A DNA stretch of 64,000 nt, from positions 1 through 64,000 of the forward strand of contig NZ_JAAVTO010000003.1 of assembly GCF_013185065.1 (NCBI RefSeq). The letters are read 5' to 3'. Below are positions 16,797-26,084 of the stretch, in pieces. This DNA is from Adlercreutzia sp. ZJ473 (GTDB lineage Bacteria; Actinomycetota; Coriobacteriia; Coriobacteriales; Eggerthellaceae). Each line of letters opens with the position of its first letter. Position 1 is the stretch's first letter. A program made the translations under genes and the position numbers. Under the pieces are notes generated by a model. It saw only the letters and a list, made by a program, of their open reading frames with translations. It was not told the origin of the DNA and ran no database searches.

Positions 16797-18065
16797 ATGC
16801 CCCAGCCCGACGATCGCAAGACCGCCACAGCCCCTGACGAGAAGCAGGTCAACCTGCTCGACCTCGACGAGCCCGCATCTGCGCCCGCGCCGGGCGGCCG
16901 CGCGCCCAAGGCCCCTTCCGAGAAGACGCCGCTGGGCCTGAAGATCTTCGGCGTGCTCAACATCGTCGGCGGCCTGCTCCTCATCCCCGAGATCGTGCTC
17001 ATGCTGCTCGTGGTGGGCACCGTGTTCAGCGAGGGCGGCTTCAGCGAGGACTCCATGATCACGCAGGTGCTCTACGTGGTGCTGGTGGTCTGCGTGGCCG
17101 TCACCGTGGTCGCGTTCGTGATCCTGGGCCTCCGCCTGGTGCTCAACAAGCGCCGCGGCGCGCGGCAGACCGCCGAGTTCATCATCGTGCTGTTGATCAC
17201 CGACTTCCTGTGCAACCTCATGCTGTTCGGGATCAGCGTCGACCTGCTGGCGTTCGTGGTGGCGGGCGTGGTGCTCGTCGCCATGCTCACCTACATCGAC
17301 CCCACGCTCTCCGAGGAGCGCGAGCTGCAGCGCAAGCTGCGCGACATGGAGACGCGCGAGGATGCCGAAGAGGGCACCCTCGGCCTCGATGAGACGGGCC
17401 GCGGGTTCATCGCGCTCGACTTCTTCAACCTGTTCTGGATCTTCGTGATCGCCTGCGTGCTGGGCGACCTCATCGAGACCGTCTACCACATCGTCATCGT
17501 GGACCCCGGCCACTACCAGGTGCGCGCCGGCATGCTGTGGGGGCCGTTCTCGCCCATCTACGGCTTCGGCGCCGTGCTCATGACGATAGCGCTCAACCGC
17601 TTCCACAAGGCGAACATCCTCGTGGTCTTCCTGGTCAGCGCCGTGATCGGCGGCGCGTTCGAGTACGCCGTCAGCTGGTTTCTGCAGTTCGCCTTCGGCG
17701 TCACCGCATGGGACTACACCGGCACGTTCCTGAGCATCGGCGGGCGCACCAACTTCATGTTCATGTGCATGTGGGGCGTGCTCGGCGTGATGTGGATCAA
17801 GCTGCTCCTGCCCGTCATGCTGCGCGTCGTGAACCTCATCCCCTGGCAGTGGCGCTACTCGCTGACCGCCGTGTGCGCCGCGCTCATGATCTTCAACGGC
17901 GCCATGACGCTCATCTCGCTCGACTGCTGGTACAGCCGCCTGGCCGGCCTGCCGAACGACAACGCGCTCATGGAGTTCTGCGCCGAGCACTTCGACAACG
18001 ACTGGATGGCCGAGCGCTTCCAGAGCATGTCCATCGACCCGAGCAACTCCACCCGCGCGAACTAG
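16797..18065 (+). CDS. CmpB-type (putative ABC transporter type IV) membrane protein
   Basis: 422 residues from the ATG with GGAGAG upstream. The N-terminus is hydrophilic (about 45 residues). Four membrane helices follow, then an acidic, charged cytoplasmic segment (EERELQRKLRDMETREDAEEG). The C-terminal half (about 210-400) has the ABC_trans_CmpB pattern: LGDLIETVYH, LWGPFSPIYGFGAVL, FEYAVSWFLQ and WDYTGTFLSIGGR. PF06541 members are annotated as ABC-type permeases without firm biochemical proof. There is no ATPase next to it. Confidence 0.8.
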   Translation: MPQPDDRKTATAPDEKQVNLLDLDEPASAPAPGGRAPKAPSEKTPLGLKIFGVLNIVGGLLLIPEIVLMLLVVGTVFSEGGFSEDSMITQVLYVVLVVCVAVTVVAFVILGLRLVLNKRRGARQTAEFIIVLLITDFLCNLMLFGISVDLLAFVVAGVVLVAMLTYIDPTLSEERELQRKLRDMETREDAEEGTLGLDETGRGFIALDFFNLFWIFVIACVLGDLIETVYHIVIVDPGHYQVRAGMLWGPFSPIYGFGAVLMTIALNRFHKANILVVFLVSAVIGGAFEYAVSWFLQFAFGVTAWDYTGTFLSIGGRTNFMFMCMWGVLGVMWIKLLLPVMLRVVNLIPWQWRYSLTAVCAALMIFNGAMTLISLDCWYSRLAGLPNDNALMEFCAEHFDNDWMAERFQSMSIDPSNSTRAN

Positions 18066-18153
18066 CGCCCGCGAAGGGGCTTTGCCCCCCTTGCCCTCTT
18101 CGCATCCGCAGCGTATACTTGCTTTTATACTTGCCTCGGGGAAAGGACGCGCC

Positions 18154-18384
18154 ATGGCGCAGCTTTCGCTCTACCTTGACGAGCCGACCTTGTCCGTGCT
18201 CAAGTCAAACGCAAGCAGGGAAAAGCTCTCCTTGTCGAAGATGGCCCAGAAGTCGATCCGCTCCTATTCGCCGCATCAGTGGCCAGCGGGGTTCTGGAAC
18301 CTGTACGGCGCCGTCGACGACGAGACGTTTTGCGAGCCGGAAGAGCTCGCCTGGGGGCTTGACGCGCCACGCGCGCAGCTCTGA
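18154..18384 (+). CDS. VapB-type antitoxin
   Basis: 76 residues; the ATG has GAAAGGA upstream. The N-terminal half (LSLYLDEPTLSVLKSNASREKLSLSKMAQK) reads as a ribbon-helix-helix. The C-terminal half is acidic and aromatic, as in antitoxins that wrap their toxin. It lies 17 nt ahead of a PIN-domain gene. It should bind and neutralise that toxin and autoregulate the pair. Confidence 0.75.
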   Translation: MAQLSLYLDEPTLSVLKSNASREKLSLSKMAQKSIRSYSPHQWPAGFWNLYGAVDDETFCEPEELAWGLDAPRAQL

Positions 18385-18401
18385 CGGCGGGAGGGCTTGC
18401 C

Positions 18402-18809
18402 ATGTATATGCTTGACACCAACATCTGCGTCGACTTTCTGAGGGGCCGACTCCCTTACGCCCTGAAGATGCTTCGCGAAAGCGATCCGCAGCTGTTCAAG
18501 ATCCCCGCGATGGTGGAGGCAGAGCTGCGCCTCGGCGCATACAAGAGCGCCCAGCCCATGAAGAACCGGCGGGCCGTCGAGCAGTTCCTCGCAGCGTTCG
18601 ACGTCGTTCCGTTCTGCTCGCTCTGCGCAGGCGCCTATGCCCGCGTCCGCGCCGACCTTGAGAGGAAGGGGCTGGTCATCGACCCGAACGACCTCGTCAT
18701 CGCCGCAACGGCGCTCGCCCATGACGCCGTCCTGGTGACGAACAACTGCCGAGAGTTCATGCGCGTAGAGGGCCTGCAAATAGAAGCCTGGGAGGAAGTC
18801 AGCTTCTGA
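18402..18809 (+). CDS. VapC-type PIN-domain ribonuclease toxin
   Basis: 135 residues beginning MYMLDTNICVDFLRG, the classic VapC/FitB start with the first catalytic Asp. A conserved Glu follows in VEAELRLGA, and PNDLVIAATAL and TNNCREF supply the remaining acidic residues of a PIN nuclease. It probably cuts tRNA or other RNA when the antitoxin is lost. The 3' end overlaps the convergent CarD gene by 11 bp. Confidence 0.88.
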   Translation: MYMLDTNICVDFLRGRLPYALKMLRESDPQLFKIPAMVEAELRLGAYKSAQPMKNRRAVEQFLAAFDVVPFCSLCAGAYARVRADLERKGLVIDPNDLVIAATALAHDAVLVTNNCREFMRVEGLQIEAWEEVSF

Positions 18810-19341
18810 GCTTCTTCTCGAGCGCGGCGAGGCGCTTCTTCACGAAGGCGTCCACCTCTTCGCGGTCCATCTTGAGCGCCACGGCCAGCTCGTCGTAGAG
18901 CAGGCTCTCGGCGAGGTCGTGGAACTTCTTGTCGACCGCGGTGGTGCGCTTGCCGGCGTCCTCGCGCTCGCGCGTGCGCTCGTAGGCCGACTTGATGACG
19001 GGGATGAGGTCGCGCGCGTCGTTCGACTTCAGGCGGCGCTCGTACTCCTCCTTCACCTGGCGCTCGACCAGGGAGAGCGTGGTGCCGTGCGCGTGCAGGA
19101 TGGACTCGTCGATGGTCCCCGCGTCGAGGATGGAGTCGATGAGCTCGTAGGCCGCGTCCTCCTCCATCGGCGCGCGCATAACCGGCGGCACCGCATCGCC
19201 GATTGCCACGTACAGCTTGAGCGACTTCTCGAACAGCGTATGCAGCTCGAAGTAATCACGCCCCTCGAAGTACGCCTCGCGCACGCGAGCGATGATGCAG
19301 ACATGGTGTCGATAGACGACGGTATCGCCAACAGCGAACAT
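18799..19341 (-). CDS. CarD-family transcription regulator
   Basis: 180 residues from the ATG preceded by GAGGGG. The N-terminus (MFAVGDTVVYRHHVCIIARV) is the CarD/TRCF Tudor-like RNA-polymerase-interacting domain. The rest is helical with many Arg/Lys/Glu, as in the DNA-minor-groove-binding C-terminal part. CarD proteins bind RNAP beta and stabilise open complexes at promoters. It is convergent with vapC, and nothing else is co-directional close by. Confidence 0.82.
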   Translation of the reverse strand: MFAVGDTVVYRHHVCIIARVREAYFEGRDYFELHTLFEKSLKLYVAIGDAVPPVMRAPMEEDAAYELIDSILDAGTIDESILHAHGTTLSLVERQVKEEYERRLKSNDARDLIPVIKSAYERTREREDAGKRTTAVDKKFHDLAESLLYDELAVALKMDREEVDAFVKKRLAALEKKLRS

Positions 19342-19428
19342 GCAAGCCCCCTCAGATGAGATCCACAAAAACCCGCACGCATGGAGCGAAAGCGGGGCTT
19401 GACCCCATTGTACCTGATCAAAGCCAAG

Positions 19429-19459
19429 AAAGCCGCCCACCGTTTCGGCGGGCGGCTTT
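19429..19459 (-). terminator. Hairpin terminator downstream of the zinc-ribbon DUF4013 gene
   Basis: AAAGCCGCCC (19429-19438) pairs with GGGCGGCTTT (19450-19459). On the minus strand it is followed by a T-rich TTTCTTGGC, so it should end transcripts coming from the gene at 19682-20854. Confidence 0.6.
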
Positions 19460-19608
19460 CGGAGGCACTCTACGACGCGCGAAGGGAATCAGGAGGCCGC
19501 ACGGCTTGACGCAGATGGCTGACACCGATCCGCAGGCGGCTGCCGCCGATCCGCGGCTCGCGACAGCCGACAGCTCGCCAGAGCTGGCGGGCGGAGCCGT
19601 CCGTTCGC

Positions 19609-19715
19609 CGCAGCCGACGGCGGCTACCGGGGCGTCTCGCAGCCGACGGCGGCTGCCGGGGCATCTCGCAGCCGACGGCGGCTACCGGGGCATCTCGTAG
19701 CCGGCGGCGCGGTAC
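19609..19715. repeat. 29-bp tandem repeat grown from the end of a gene
   Basis: The phase CGCAGCCGACGG recurs at 19609, 19638 and 19667, with a diverged copy at 19696 that is the last codons of the DUF4013 gene (GYEMPR and stop). On the minus strand each unit reads like another copy of that gene end, including GAGA(T/C)GCCCCGG. The units lie just past the stop codon. Confidence 0.8.
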
Positions 19716-20854
19716 GCCTCGGTCGTCCACTCATGCGCATAGCGGCCGACCCAGTGGCCCACGGCGCGGAGCACCACCACGTGGGCGATCATGCTGATGC
19801 CGACGCTCACGAGGACCAGCGCCACGAACAGGAGCACGCCCACGATGCCGAGCGCGCCGAACAGCGCCAGAGCGCCGTTCGCCACATCCGCCGACACCGC
19901 GAGAGAGGCGGGCAGGGCAACGCCGAGCGCCAGGAACACCGAGCCGATGGAGACCAGCACCGCGACGGCGACGCCAGCCACGAGCGAGGGCCCGATGACC
20001 GCGACCGCAAGCCCCGTCCAGTTGCGCTTGAGCACGTTCCACGCCTCGCCGATCCTGAATCCCTCGCCGAGCTGCTGCATGATGGCCATGCGCGTGGCGC
20101 ACAGGCTCGTGAACATCGCCGCGCCGATCGCTATCGCGAGGGAAGCCAGCCACCCGAGCAGCGGCACGAGGGCCACGATGCCCGCAACGAGGCCGCTCAC
20201 CAGGTTGAACACAAACATGATGACGAAGCAGTAGAAGCCGATCTCGAAGTTCTTGCCGTTCACCACGCTCTTCGGCATGGCGGTCCTGCCGCCGAAGGGC
20301 ACCTCGCGCGACCAGTTGAGCGCGTAGCCCTCCACCGTGAAGTTGAGGATGGGCACGCAGCCCACGAGGCCCAGGAACATCATGCGCTTGAACCAGCCGT
20401 CCGTCGCGCGGATGTCAGCCATCGCCGCCGACACGCAGCCCACGGGGTACACCGGCTGCGCCTGGGGCTGGGGCTGAGGTTGGGGCTGGGGCGCGGGGGC
20501 CGCGTAGGGCTGGGAGGGAGCGCCGTAGGGGTTGGCGCCCGGAGCAGCGTAGGGCTGCTGAGCCTGAGGAGCGCCCGAGGGGTCTGCGGCAGGCTGGGCG
20601 CCCGCGGCAGAAGGCTGGGGCTGGGGCGCCTGCCCCGCACCTGCAGCATAGGGATTTTCGGCAGGCTGGGCCGCCGGCGTCCCGGCGCCCGCGGCAGGCT
20701 GGGCGCCCGCCTGCGCCACGTCCTCCGGCGGGACGTTCCCCACCGTCACCACCACCGGATCATGCGGGCTGCCCTCACCCGCCAGCGACTGTCCGCAAAG
20801 CGGGCAGAACGCCGCATTCTCGGGGACTTCCCCGCCACAAGCTGTGCATTTCAT
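19682..20854 (-). CDS. Zinc-ribbon plus DUF4013 membrane protein
   Basis: 390 residues from the ATG with AAGGAG. The first 25 residues form a double-Cys zinc ribbon (CTACGG, CPLCG). A Pro/Gln/Ala-rich flexible stretch follows (about 45-145). The C-terminal half (about 150-390) has GYALNWSREVPFGGRTAMP and alternating hydrophobic and loop segments of the DUF4013 family, with about six membrane spans. DUF4013 proteins have no known biochemical role. The 3' end is being extended by tandem repeats. Confidence 0.8.
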   Translation of the reverse strand: MKCTACGGEVPENAAFCPLCGQSLAGEGSPHDPVVVTVGNVPPEDVAQAGAQPAAGAGTPAAQPAENPYAAGAGQAPQPQPSAAGAQPAADPSGAPQAQQPYAAPGANPYGAPSQPYAAPAPQPQPQPQPQAQPVYPVGCVSAAMADIRATDGWFKRMMFLGLVGCVPILNFTVEGYALNWSREVPFGGRTAMPKSVVNGKNFEIGFYCFVIMFVFNLVSGLVAGIVALVPLLGWLASLAIAIGAAMFTSLCATRMAIMQQLGEGFRIGEAWNVLKRNWTGLAVAVIGPSLVAGVAVAVLVSIGSVFLALGVALPASLAVSADVANGALALFGALGIVGVLLFVALVLVSVGISMIAHVVVLRAVGHWVGRYAHEWTTEAYRAAGYEMPR

Positions 20855-20927
20855 AAGACCGCTCCTTCTGCCCGAAGGCGTAACGTCAAACATTCCCCTT
20901 ATTCTACACGCCCGCATGCATGCGCAA

Positions 20928-22556
20928 CTAGCGCGAGCGCCTATTCGTTACACGGCGATTCATGACTTCCTCGCGGCGCAGGCGCTCCGCCCGCACCTCG
21001 CTCGGCCGCGGCGACCTGCGCGTGCGCCCCGCGCCCGAGCCCGAGCCCGCACCCGCGTTCGCAGCCCCTTCCGCGCCCAAGCCCGCAGCCGCGTCCGAGC
21101 CCACACCCGCGCCCGAGCCCGCACCCGCGCCCGCATCCGCAGCCGAGTGCAGCGGGCCGGCCGGCTCGTTCACCACGCGGCGGCCCTGCGCGAGGTCGCG
21201 CCGGATGCGGAAGTACTCCCACACCAGAAGCACGAGCAGGATGGACATCACGATCAGGTAGCTCAGGACGGCGCCCGGCAGCCCCGTGAACGACACGAGC
21301 AGCAAGGGGATGAGCAGCGAGAAGCCGAACGTCACCACGTAGAGCGTGGTGACGTCGCGCTGGCGGCGCATGACCGTGATGACCTGGTACAGAAAGTCGA
21401 TGGCCGCCGTCACGCCGCCCGCCACGATCATCACGTAGAGCAGGTTGCGCATCGGCTCGAAGTCGATGCCGTACAGGAAGCTCAGCAGCGGCACGCCCAC
21501 CCACGCCATGACGACGAGGAACCCCGCCGTCAGCGCCACGACGAACAGCAGGATGCCGACCGAGATCATGTCGAACTGGCGGTGCTTCGAGTTGTCCTGC
21601 CACACGCCCGCCATGCGCACGAGCAGCGGCTTGTACACCAGCTGCGCCGTGATGAGGATGCTCTGCGCGGGGAAGTACAGCGCGTTGTAGAACAGCTGGT
21701 TGTCGTAGGAGAGCGCGCCCTCCATGACGAACTTCGGCATGGAGTCGATGAGGTTGAACAGAAACAGCCCGACGAACAGGGGCGCCGTGTTCTTGAACAG
21801 CACGAATATGCTCGACGCGCTCGCACGGCGCGATCGCGGCGTCTCGAGCAACGTGAGCGGGTAGGTGATGATGACGAACGACACCGCGGCCGCGACGGCC
21901 ATGGCGATGCTGGCCACCGCGGCGTCGCGCGTGATCAGAAGCGCGACGGCGAAGGCGAGCAGCGCCAGGATCGAGCGGAACGCCTGCGAGATGCCCGCCA
22001 GGTAGAGCTTGTCAACCTGCTGGAGGCGCCCCTCGTACACGTCGGCGAGGCCGTCGACCATCTTATAGGCGAAGATGCCCATGCAGATGTTGAACATCTC
22101 GGCGCCGTAGCCGCGGAGGTTGCAGTACGCGATGCCCACCGCCACCATGATCGCGCAGGTGATCCAGCGGTTGATCTGGTAGTCGTTGAACGAGTGCGCC
22201 TCGTCGATGTCGGAGATCTGGTAGGTGCGCACGCCGAAGTTCGCCAGGAACATGAGCAGCAGGCCCACGGCGAACGCCATGGACACCATGCCGGCCTGCT
22301 CGGCGCCCACCAGCTGGGTGGCGATCATGGTGACCGCCGGGAACACCACGCCCCATGCGGTGGCGCCCACGGTGTTCCACACGAAGTCGCGCGTGGTGCG
22401 GTGGGCCGCGTACTCCTCGTCCTGGCCCGAGAGGCCGCCTTCCTTCACCGCGCCCATGACGCGGTCGAACCAGCGGTTCGCCACGCGCGCGATGGGTCCC
22501 TGGCGGCGCTCCCCCTTCGACAGCTTCTCCAATATATGCGGCTTCTGCGGCGACAT
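20928..22556 (-). CDS. Polysaccharide flippase-like membrane protein (MOP/Wzx family)
   Basis: 542 residues. A charged N-terminal tail of about 55 residues is followed by about 12-14 hydrophobic helices with the layout of lipid-linked polysaccharide exporters (RTTRDFVWNTVGA start, YQINRWITCAIMVAV, DSMPKFVMEGALSYDNQLFY). The C-terminal 85 residues are a low-complexity Ala/Gly tail, then Arg-rich. It would flip undecaprenyl-linked glycans across the membrane. There are no glycosyltransferases nearby, so its substrate is unknown. AAGGAG lies about 15 nt before the ATG, a long spacing. Confidence 0.75.
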   Translation of the reverse strand: MSPQKPHILEKLSKGERRQGPIARVANRWFDRVMGAVKEGGLSGQDEEYAAHRTTRDFVWNTVGATAWGVVFPAVTMIATQLVGAEQAGMVSMAFAVGLLLMFLANFGVRTYQISDIDEAHSFNDYQINRWITCAIMVAVGIAYCNLRGYGAEMFNICMGIFAYKMVDGLADVYEGRLQQVDKLYLAGISQAFRSILALLAFAVALLITRDAAVASIAMAVAAAVSFVIITYPLTLLETPRSRRASASSIFVLFKNTAPLFVGLFLFNLIDSMPKFVMEGALSYDNQLFYNALYFPAQSILITAQLVYKPLLVRMAGVWQDNSKHRQFDMISVGILLFVVALTAGFLVVMAWVGVPLLSFLYGIDFEPMRNLLYVMIVAGGVTAAIDFLYQVITVMRRQRDVTTLYVVTFGFSLLIPLLLVSFTGLPGAVLSYLIVMSILLVLLVWEYFRIRRDLAQGRRVVNEPAGPLHSAADAGAGAGSGAGVGSDAAAGLGAEGAANAGAGSGSGAGRTRRSPRPSEVRAERLRREEVMNRRVTNRRSR

Positions 22557-22774
22557 GCGGCGGGGTTTTGTCCTCCTTGGGGGATGCGTGTTTCAGCTGA
22601 AAGTATAGTTGCCCGCGCGTCAGCCGCCGCCTTCAACACAGACGGCCCACAAAACCACCGCGCGAAAAGGCTTTGCAACGAGGCCCCGTTGAGGCTAGTA
22701 TTCTCAGTGAGCGCAAAAGCGCGCCCTTGATCTGCGGCAGGACTGCGCGCCCCGCAGACCCGAAAGGACCCAGC

Positions 22775-23830
22775 ATGAGCGGATTCGTTCCCAGCACCGG
22801 CAAGCCCCAGCAGCCCTCGAAGGGCGTGCGCATCGCCAAGCGCGCGGCCATCGCGGTGCTCGTCGTCGCGTGCATGGCCGCTCTGGCCTGGGTGGCCGTC
22901 AACGTGGCCTTCAAGGCCGTCGACTCGTCGCTGCAGAAGAAGCAGGTCACCTCGCTGTCCGAGCGCACGGCCCTCACCAACCTCTCGGCCTCGCTCACCA
23001 CCGCGCCCGACCTGACCGGCTTCGCCTACGTCGACACGGCGAACCTGATCGGGCCGCGCATCGAGAACATCGTCGTAGGCGAGGTCGTGGAGGGCAAGCC
23101 CGGGACCGACGAAGAGGCCACCCGCACCGTGTCCGCCTCGGCCAACTACCGCAACAGCAGCATCGAGGTGGTGGTTCCCGTCACGCAGCCCTACGCCTTC
23201 GACAACGACGAGAGCACCTGGGTCGCCGGGGAGGTCACGCTCGGGCAGCCCGTCGTGTCGCCCCTGCGCGCGCCGAGCACCGCCGCCATCGAAGCCGCGC
23301 TGCCCGAGCTTCTGCGCGCGCACGACGCCTCGCTGGCCGACCGGTTCGCCGAATGCAGCGTCTACGTGAGCTCGAACATGGACGAGAAGGGCGGCACCGC
23401 CACGGCAACGCTGAGCAAGACCGAGAAGAACAAGCTCGTCACCTGCGACGTCAACCTGAGCGCCACCTGGTCGGCCTCGACAGGCTGGCAGCTGGCCGTC
23501 ACGTCGGCCGGCAAGGTCACGACGAGCGAGGCAAACGCGAGCAACGACCCCGGCACCGCCACCATGTCGCTGGAGTGCACGTCGGGAGAGCTGGTGGAGC
23601 TCACGGGGACCATCGAGTCGATCGACGGCGTCATCGTGCTGCGCACCGACGAGACCATCTACGTGAGCATCGACGGCAAGGGCGTGACCACGAACCGCTT
23701 CTGCCTCACCTCGGCCTCCGATGACCGCGAGGTGAGCATCGACGCGCGCGTGACCCTGCAGGGCACCATCTCCGCCGGCGGCTCGATCAGCCAGGCCCCC
23801 GTGACGATAGCCGTGACCGACATCAAGTAA
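22775..23830 (+). CDS. Membrane-anchored extracytoplasmic protein of unknown function
   Basis: 351 residues from the ATG with GAAAGGA upstream. One N-terminal transmembrane helix (AAIAVLVVACMAALAWVAVNVAF, about residues 27-49) leads to about 300 residues of beta-rich extracytoplasmic sequence rich in Thr/Ser/Val. No catalytic or binding motif is recognisable. It is transcribed divergently from the flippase gene. Confidence 0.65.
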   Translation: MSGFVPSTGKPQQPSKGVRIAKRAAIAVLVVACMAALAWVAVNVAFKAVDSSLQKKQVTSLSERTALTNLSASLTTAPDLTGFAYVDTANLIGPRIENIVVGEVVEGKPGTDEEATRTVSASANYRNSSIEVVVPVTQPYAFDNDESTWVAGEVTLGQPVVSPLRAPSTAAIEAALPELLRAHDASLADRFAECSVYVSSNMDEKGGTATATLSKTEKNKLVTCDVNLSATWSASTGWQLAVTSAGKVTTSEANASNDPGTATMSLECTSGELVELTGTIESIDGVIVLRTDETIYVSIDGKGVTTNRFCLTSASDDREVSIDARVTLQGTISAGGSISQAPVTIAVTDIK

Positions 23831-24145
23831 AAGTCCGGGGCACGTCCCATTACCTCGGACTCCCTGTCGTCCTGAACGGCGCACCCTCCCCTTATGTCAT
23901 CCCGAGCGGAGCACCCGAAGGGCGCGCAGTCGAAGGATCTGCCCCCCAAGCACGGCGCGCCAACCTACCGATCTACCGACCTAGCGCCCCTGTCCCCAAC
24001 ACCCCATCTGACGCCTCCTTTCCTCCCTCACCAAGGGATTGTTATGATCATTTAGTAGTATCTGTCTAATATTAAGTATTGAAATTATATAAATTAATCT
24101 TATACTTGATTCTGTCTTTTCATCCCATGGAACAGGAGAAGGAAC
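23831..24145. other. Intergenic region with AT-rich promoter zone
   Basis: The first 150 bp are GC-rich with nothing coding. About 24035-24120 is strikingly AT-rich (runs such as TAATATTAAGTATTG and TTATATAAATTAATC) and must hold the promoter and operator sites of the phosphonate-type operon starting at 24146. I could not fix the hexamers. Confidence 0.5.
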
Positions 24146-25240
24146 ATGGAACTCAATCTTGATCGCCGCCAGTTCATCGTGGGCGGCAGCGTCATCGCAG
24201 CTGGTGCTGTCATGGCGGGCATGACGGGCTGCTCCTCAAGCAACGGCGGCAGCAGCTCGGCAGCGAGCAGCGCCGCCACCGAAGAAGTAGCCGCACCCGA
24301 GAAGCTCGTCTTCGCCTGGGAGCCAGGTGCCTCCGAAGGCAAGTACGAGAACATGCGCGACCTCATGGCTGAGTCCATCAGCGAGGGTGCGGGCGTGCCA
24401 TGCGAAACCATGACCACCACCGACTACAATGTGTGCATCGAGTCCGTGAACTCCGGCAAGGCGCACTACGCGTCACTCGGCGCCAAGGAGTACGTGGAGC
24501 TGCACAAGAAGAACCCGAAGGTCGAGGTGGCCTGGGTGCTCTCCGACGGCGAAGGCGAGCTGAACCCCGTGTCCTACCACTCCCAGGTGCTCGTGCTCGA
24601 GGACAACTCCGAACAGTACAAGCAAGCCGACGGCTCCTACAAGCTCACGAAGGAGCAGCTCGAGGGCCAGAACTACTCGTGGGTCGAGCTGTCCTCCACC
24701 TCCGGCTTCGTCATCCCGTCCATCTCCATGGCCAAGGAGTTTGGCATCGAGAACCCCGACGACCTGGGCGAGTCCGGCAAGTTCTTCGACACGGTGTACT
24801 TCGGGGGCAGTCACGCCAACGCCATGCTCAACGTGCTCATCGGCGACGCCGGCTTCTGCTCGGTCGACGACACCGGCCTGGCTGCGTACTATAACGTCAT
24901 CGAGGGCGAGAACGGCGAGCTCGGCGCCTTGTACGAGGTCAAGGCAGGCCTCGAGGCCCCATTCGACGAGTATGAGGGCACCAAGCTGCGCGTCGTGACC
25001 ACCTATCCCGTGCCGGCCGTCCCGTTCGTCGTGAACACCGAGTTCGTCCCGGCCGACATGAACGAGGCCGTCATCGAGTACATGGGCTCCGAGGCCGTCT
25101 ACAACAACCCCGAGCTGTTCAAGGACCCCTCCGACAAGGATACCGTCACCAAGTACAAGCAGACCACCGGCAAGGTTCGCTTCATCCCGGCACCTGACAG
25201 CTACTACGATGACTTCCGCAAGATGATCGGCGAGGAATAA
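24146..25240 (+). CDS. phnD: PhnD-type substrate-binding lipoprotein, Tat signal
   Basis: 364 residues; AGGAGAAGG precedes the ATG. The N-terminus has a twin-arginine motif (DRRQFIVGG), a hydrophobic core and a lipobox ending MTGC (Cys at about 29), so it is a Tat-exported lipoprotein. A Ser/Ala linker is followed by a periplasmic-binding-protein fold with family features (LVFAWEPGASEGKYENMRDL, NSGKAHYASLGAKEYV). It heads an operon with an ATPase and a permease. Family members bind phosphonates, phosphite or phosphate esters; the exact ligand is not determinable here, and no C-P lyase genes are near. Confidence 0.85.
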   Translation: MELNLDRRQFIVGGSVIAAGAVMAGMTGCSSSNGGSSSAASSAATEEVAAPEKLVFAWEPGASEGKYENMRDLMAESISEGAGVPCETMTTTDYNVCIESVNSGKAHYASLGAKEYVELHKKNPKVEVAWVLSDGEGELNPVSYHSQVLVLEDNSEQYKQADGSYKLTKEQLEGQNYSWVELSSTSGFVIPSISMAKEFGIENPDDLGESGKFFDTVYFGGSHANAMLNVLIGDAGFCSVDDTGLAAYYNVIEGENGELGALYEVKAGLEAPFDEYEGTKLRVVTTYPVPAVPFVVNTEFVPADMNEAVIEYMGSEAVYNNPELFKDPSDKDTVTKYKQTTGKVRFIPAPDSYYDDFRKMIGEE

Positions 25241-25301
25241 GCCTTCCCTCCCTTTCCCCTGCCCCCGAACGACCGACCGCTGACCAAAGGAGAACGGCCC
25301 C

Positions 25302-26084
25302 GTGAGCACTGCGGACCTCCTGCGCATCACCAACCTCTCGAAGAGCTACGACGGCTCGACGAAGGCGCTTGACGGGGCCTCCCTCTCCCTGAGGCGCGGG
25401 GAGTTCGTCTCCATCATCGGAAGCTCGGGGGCGGGGAAGTCGACGCTTCTGCGCTGCGTCAACCGCCTGATCGACCCTACGGAGGGGTCGATCCTGTTCG
25501 ACGGCACCGAGGTGTGCGGGCTGCGCGGCCGCAAGCTGCGCGGGTTGCGCCGCCGCATCTCCATGGTGTTCCAGCACTACAACCTGGTGCACCGCTCAAC
25601 CGCCATCGAGAACGTCCTTCAGGGGCGTCTTGGCTACAAGAACTCCCTGGCAGGCGCTCTCAGCCTGTTCTCCGAGGAAGAGAAGCGCAACGCCTTCGAG
25701 GCGCTCGAGCAAGTGGGGCTCGGCTGCTGCGCCTACATGCGCGCCGACCAGCTCTCCGGCGGGCAGAAGCAGCGCGTGGGCATCGCGCGCGCCCTCGTTC
25801 AGGACCCGCTGCTCATCTTGGCCGACGAGCCCATCGCCAGCCTCGACCCCATAAGCAGCCGCACCGTCATGGAGCACCTCCGCTGGGCAGCCGACGAGAA
25901 GGGCATCGCGTGCCTGGTGAGCCTCCACCAGGTGGAGTACGCGCAGCAGTTCTCCGACCGCGTCATCGGCATCTCGGGCGGCAAGATCGTGTTCGACGGC
26001 GTCCCGGCCGAGCTCACGCCGGCCAAGATCGCCGAGATCTACGGCGAAGACAACCCGAACGCCCCTTTCGCGGAGTGCTGCTAG
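25302..26084 (+). CDS. phnC: PhnC-type ABC transporter ATPase
   Basis: 260 residues from a GTG with AAAGGAG upstream. Walker A is GSSGAGKST, the Q-loop is VFQHYNLVHR, the signature LSGGQKQRV, Walker B LLILADEPIASLDP, and the H-loop His lies in VSLHQVEYA. The FQHYNLV and SLHQVEYA phrases are characteristic of PhnC. It energises the fused permease encoded immediately downstream (stop and start abut). Confidence 0.9.
   Translation: MSTADLLRITNLSKSYDGSTKALDGASLSLRRGEFVSIIGSSGAGKSTLLRCVNRLIDPTEGSILFDGTEVCGLRGRKLRGLRRRISMVFQHYNLVHRSTAIENVLQGRLGYKNSLAGALSLFSEEEKRNAFEALEQVGLGCCAYMRADQLSGGQKQRVGIARALVQDPLLILADEPIASLDPISSRTVMEHLRWAADEKGIACLVSLHQVEYAQQFSDRVIGISGGKIVFDGVPAELTPAKIAEIYGEDNPNAPFAECC

Noticed and set aside
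19609-19715. A CRISPR array
   Set aside because: Units of 29 bp abut without spacers and derive from the adjacent gene. No cas genes are in the window.
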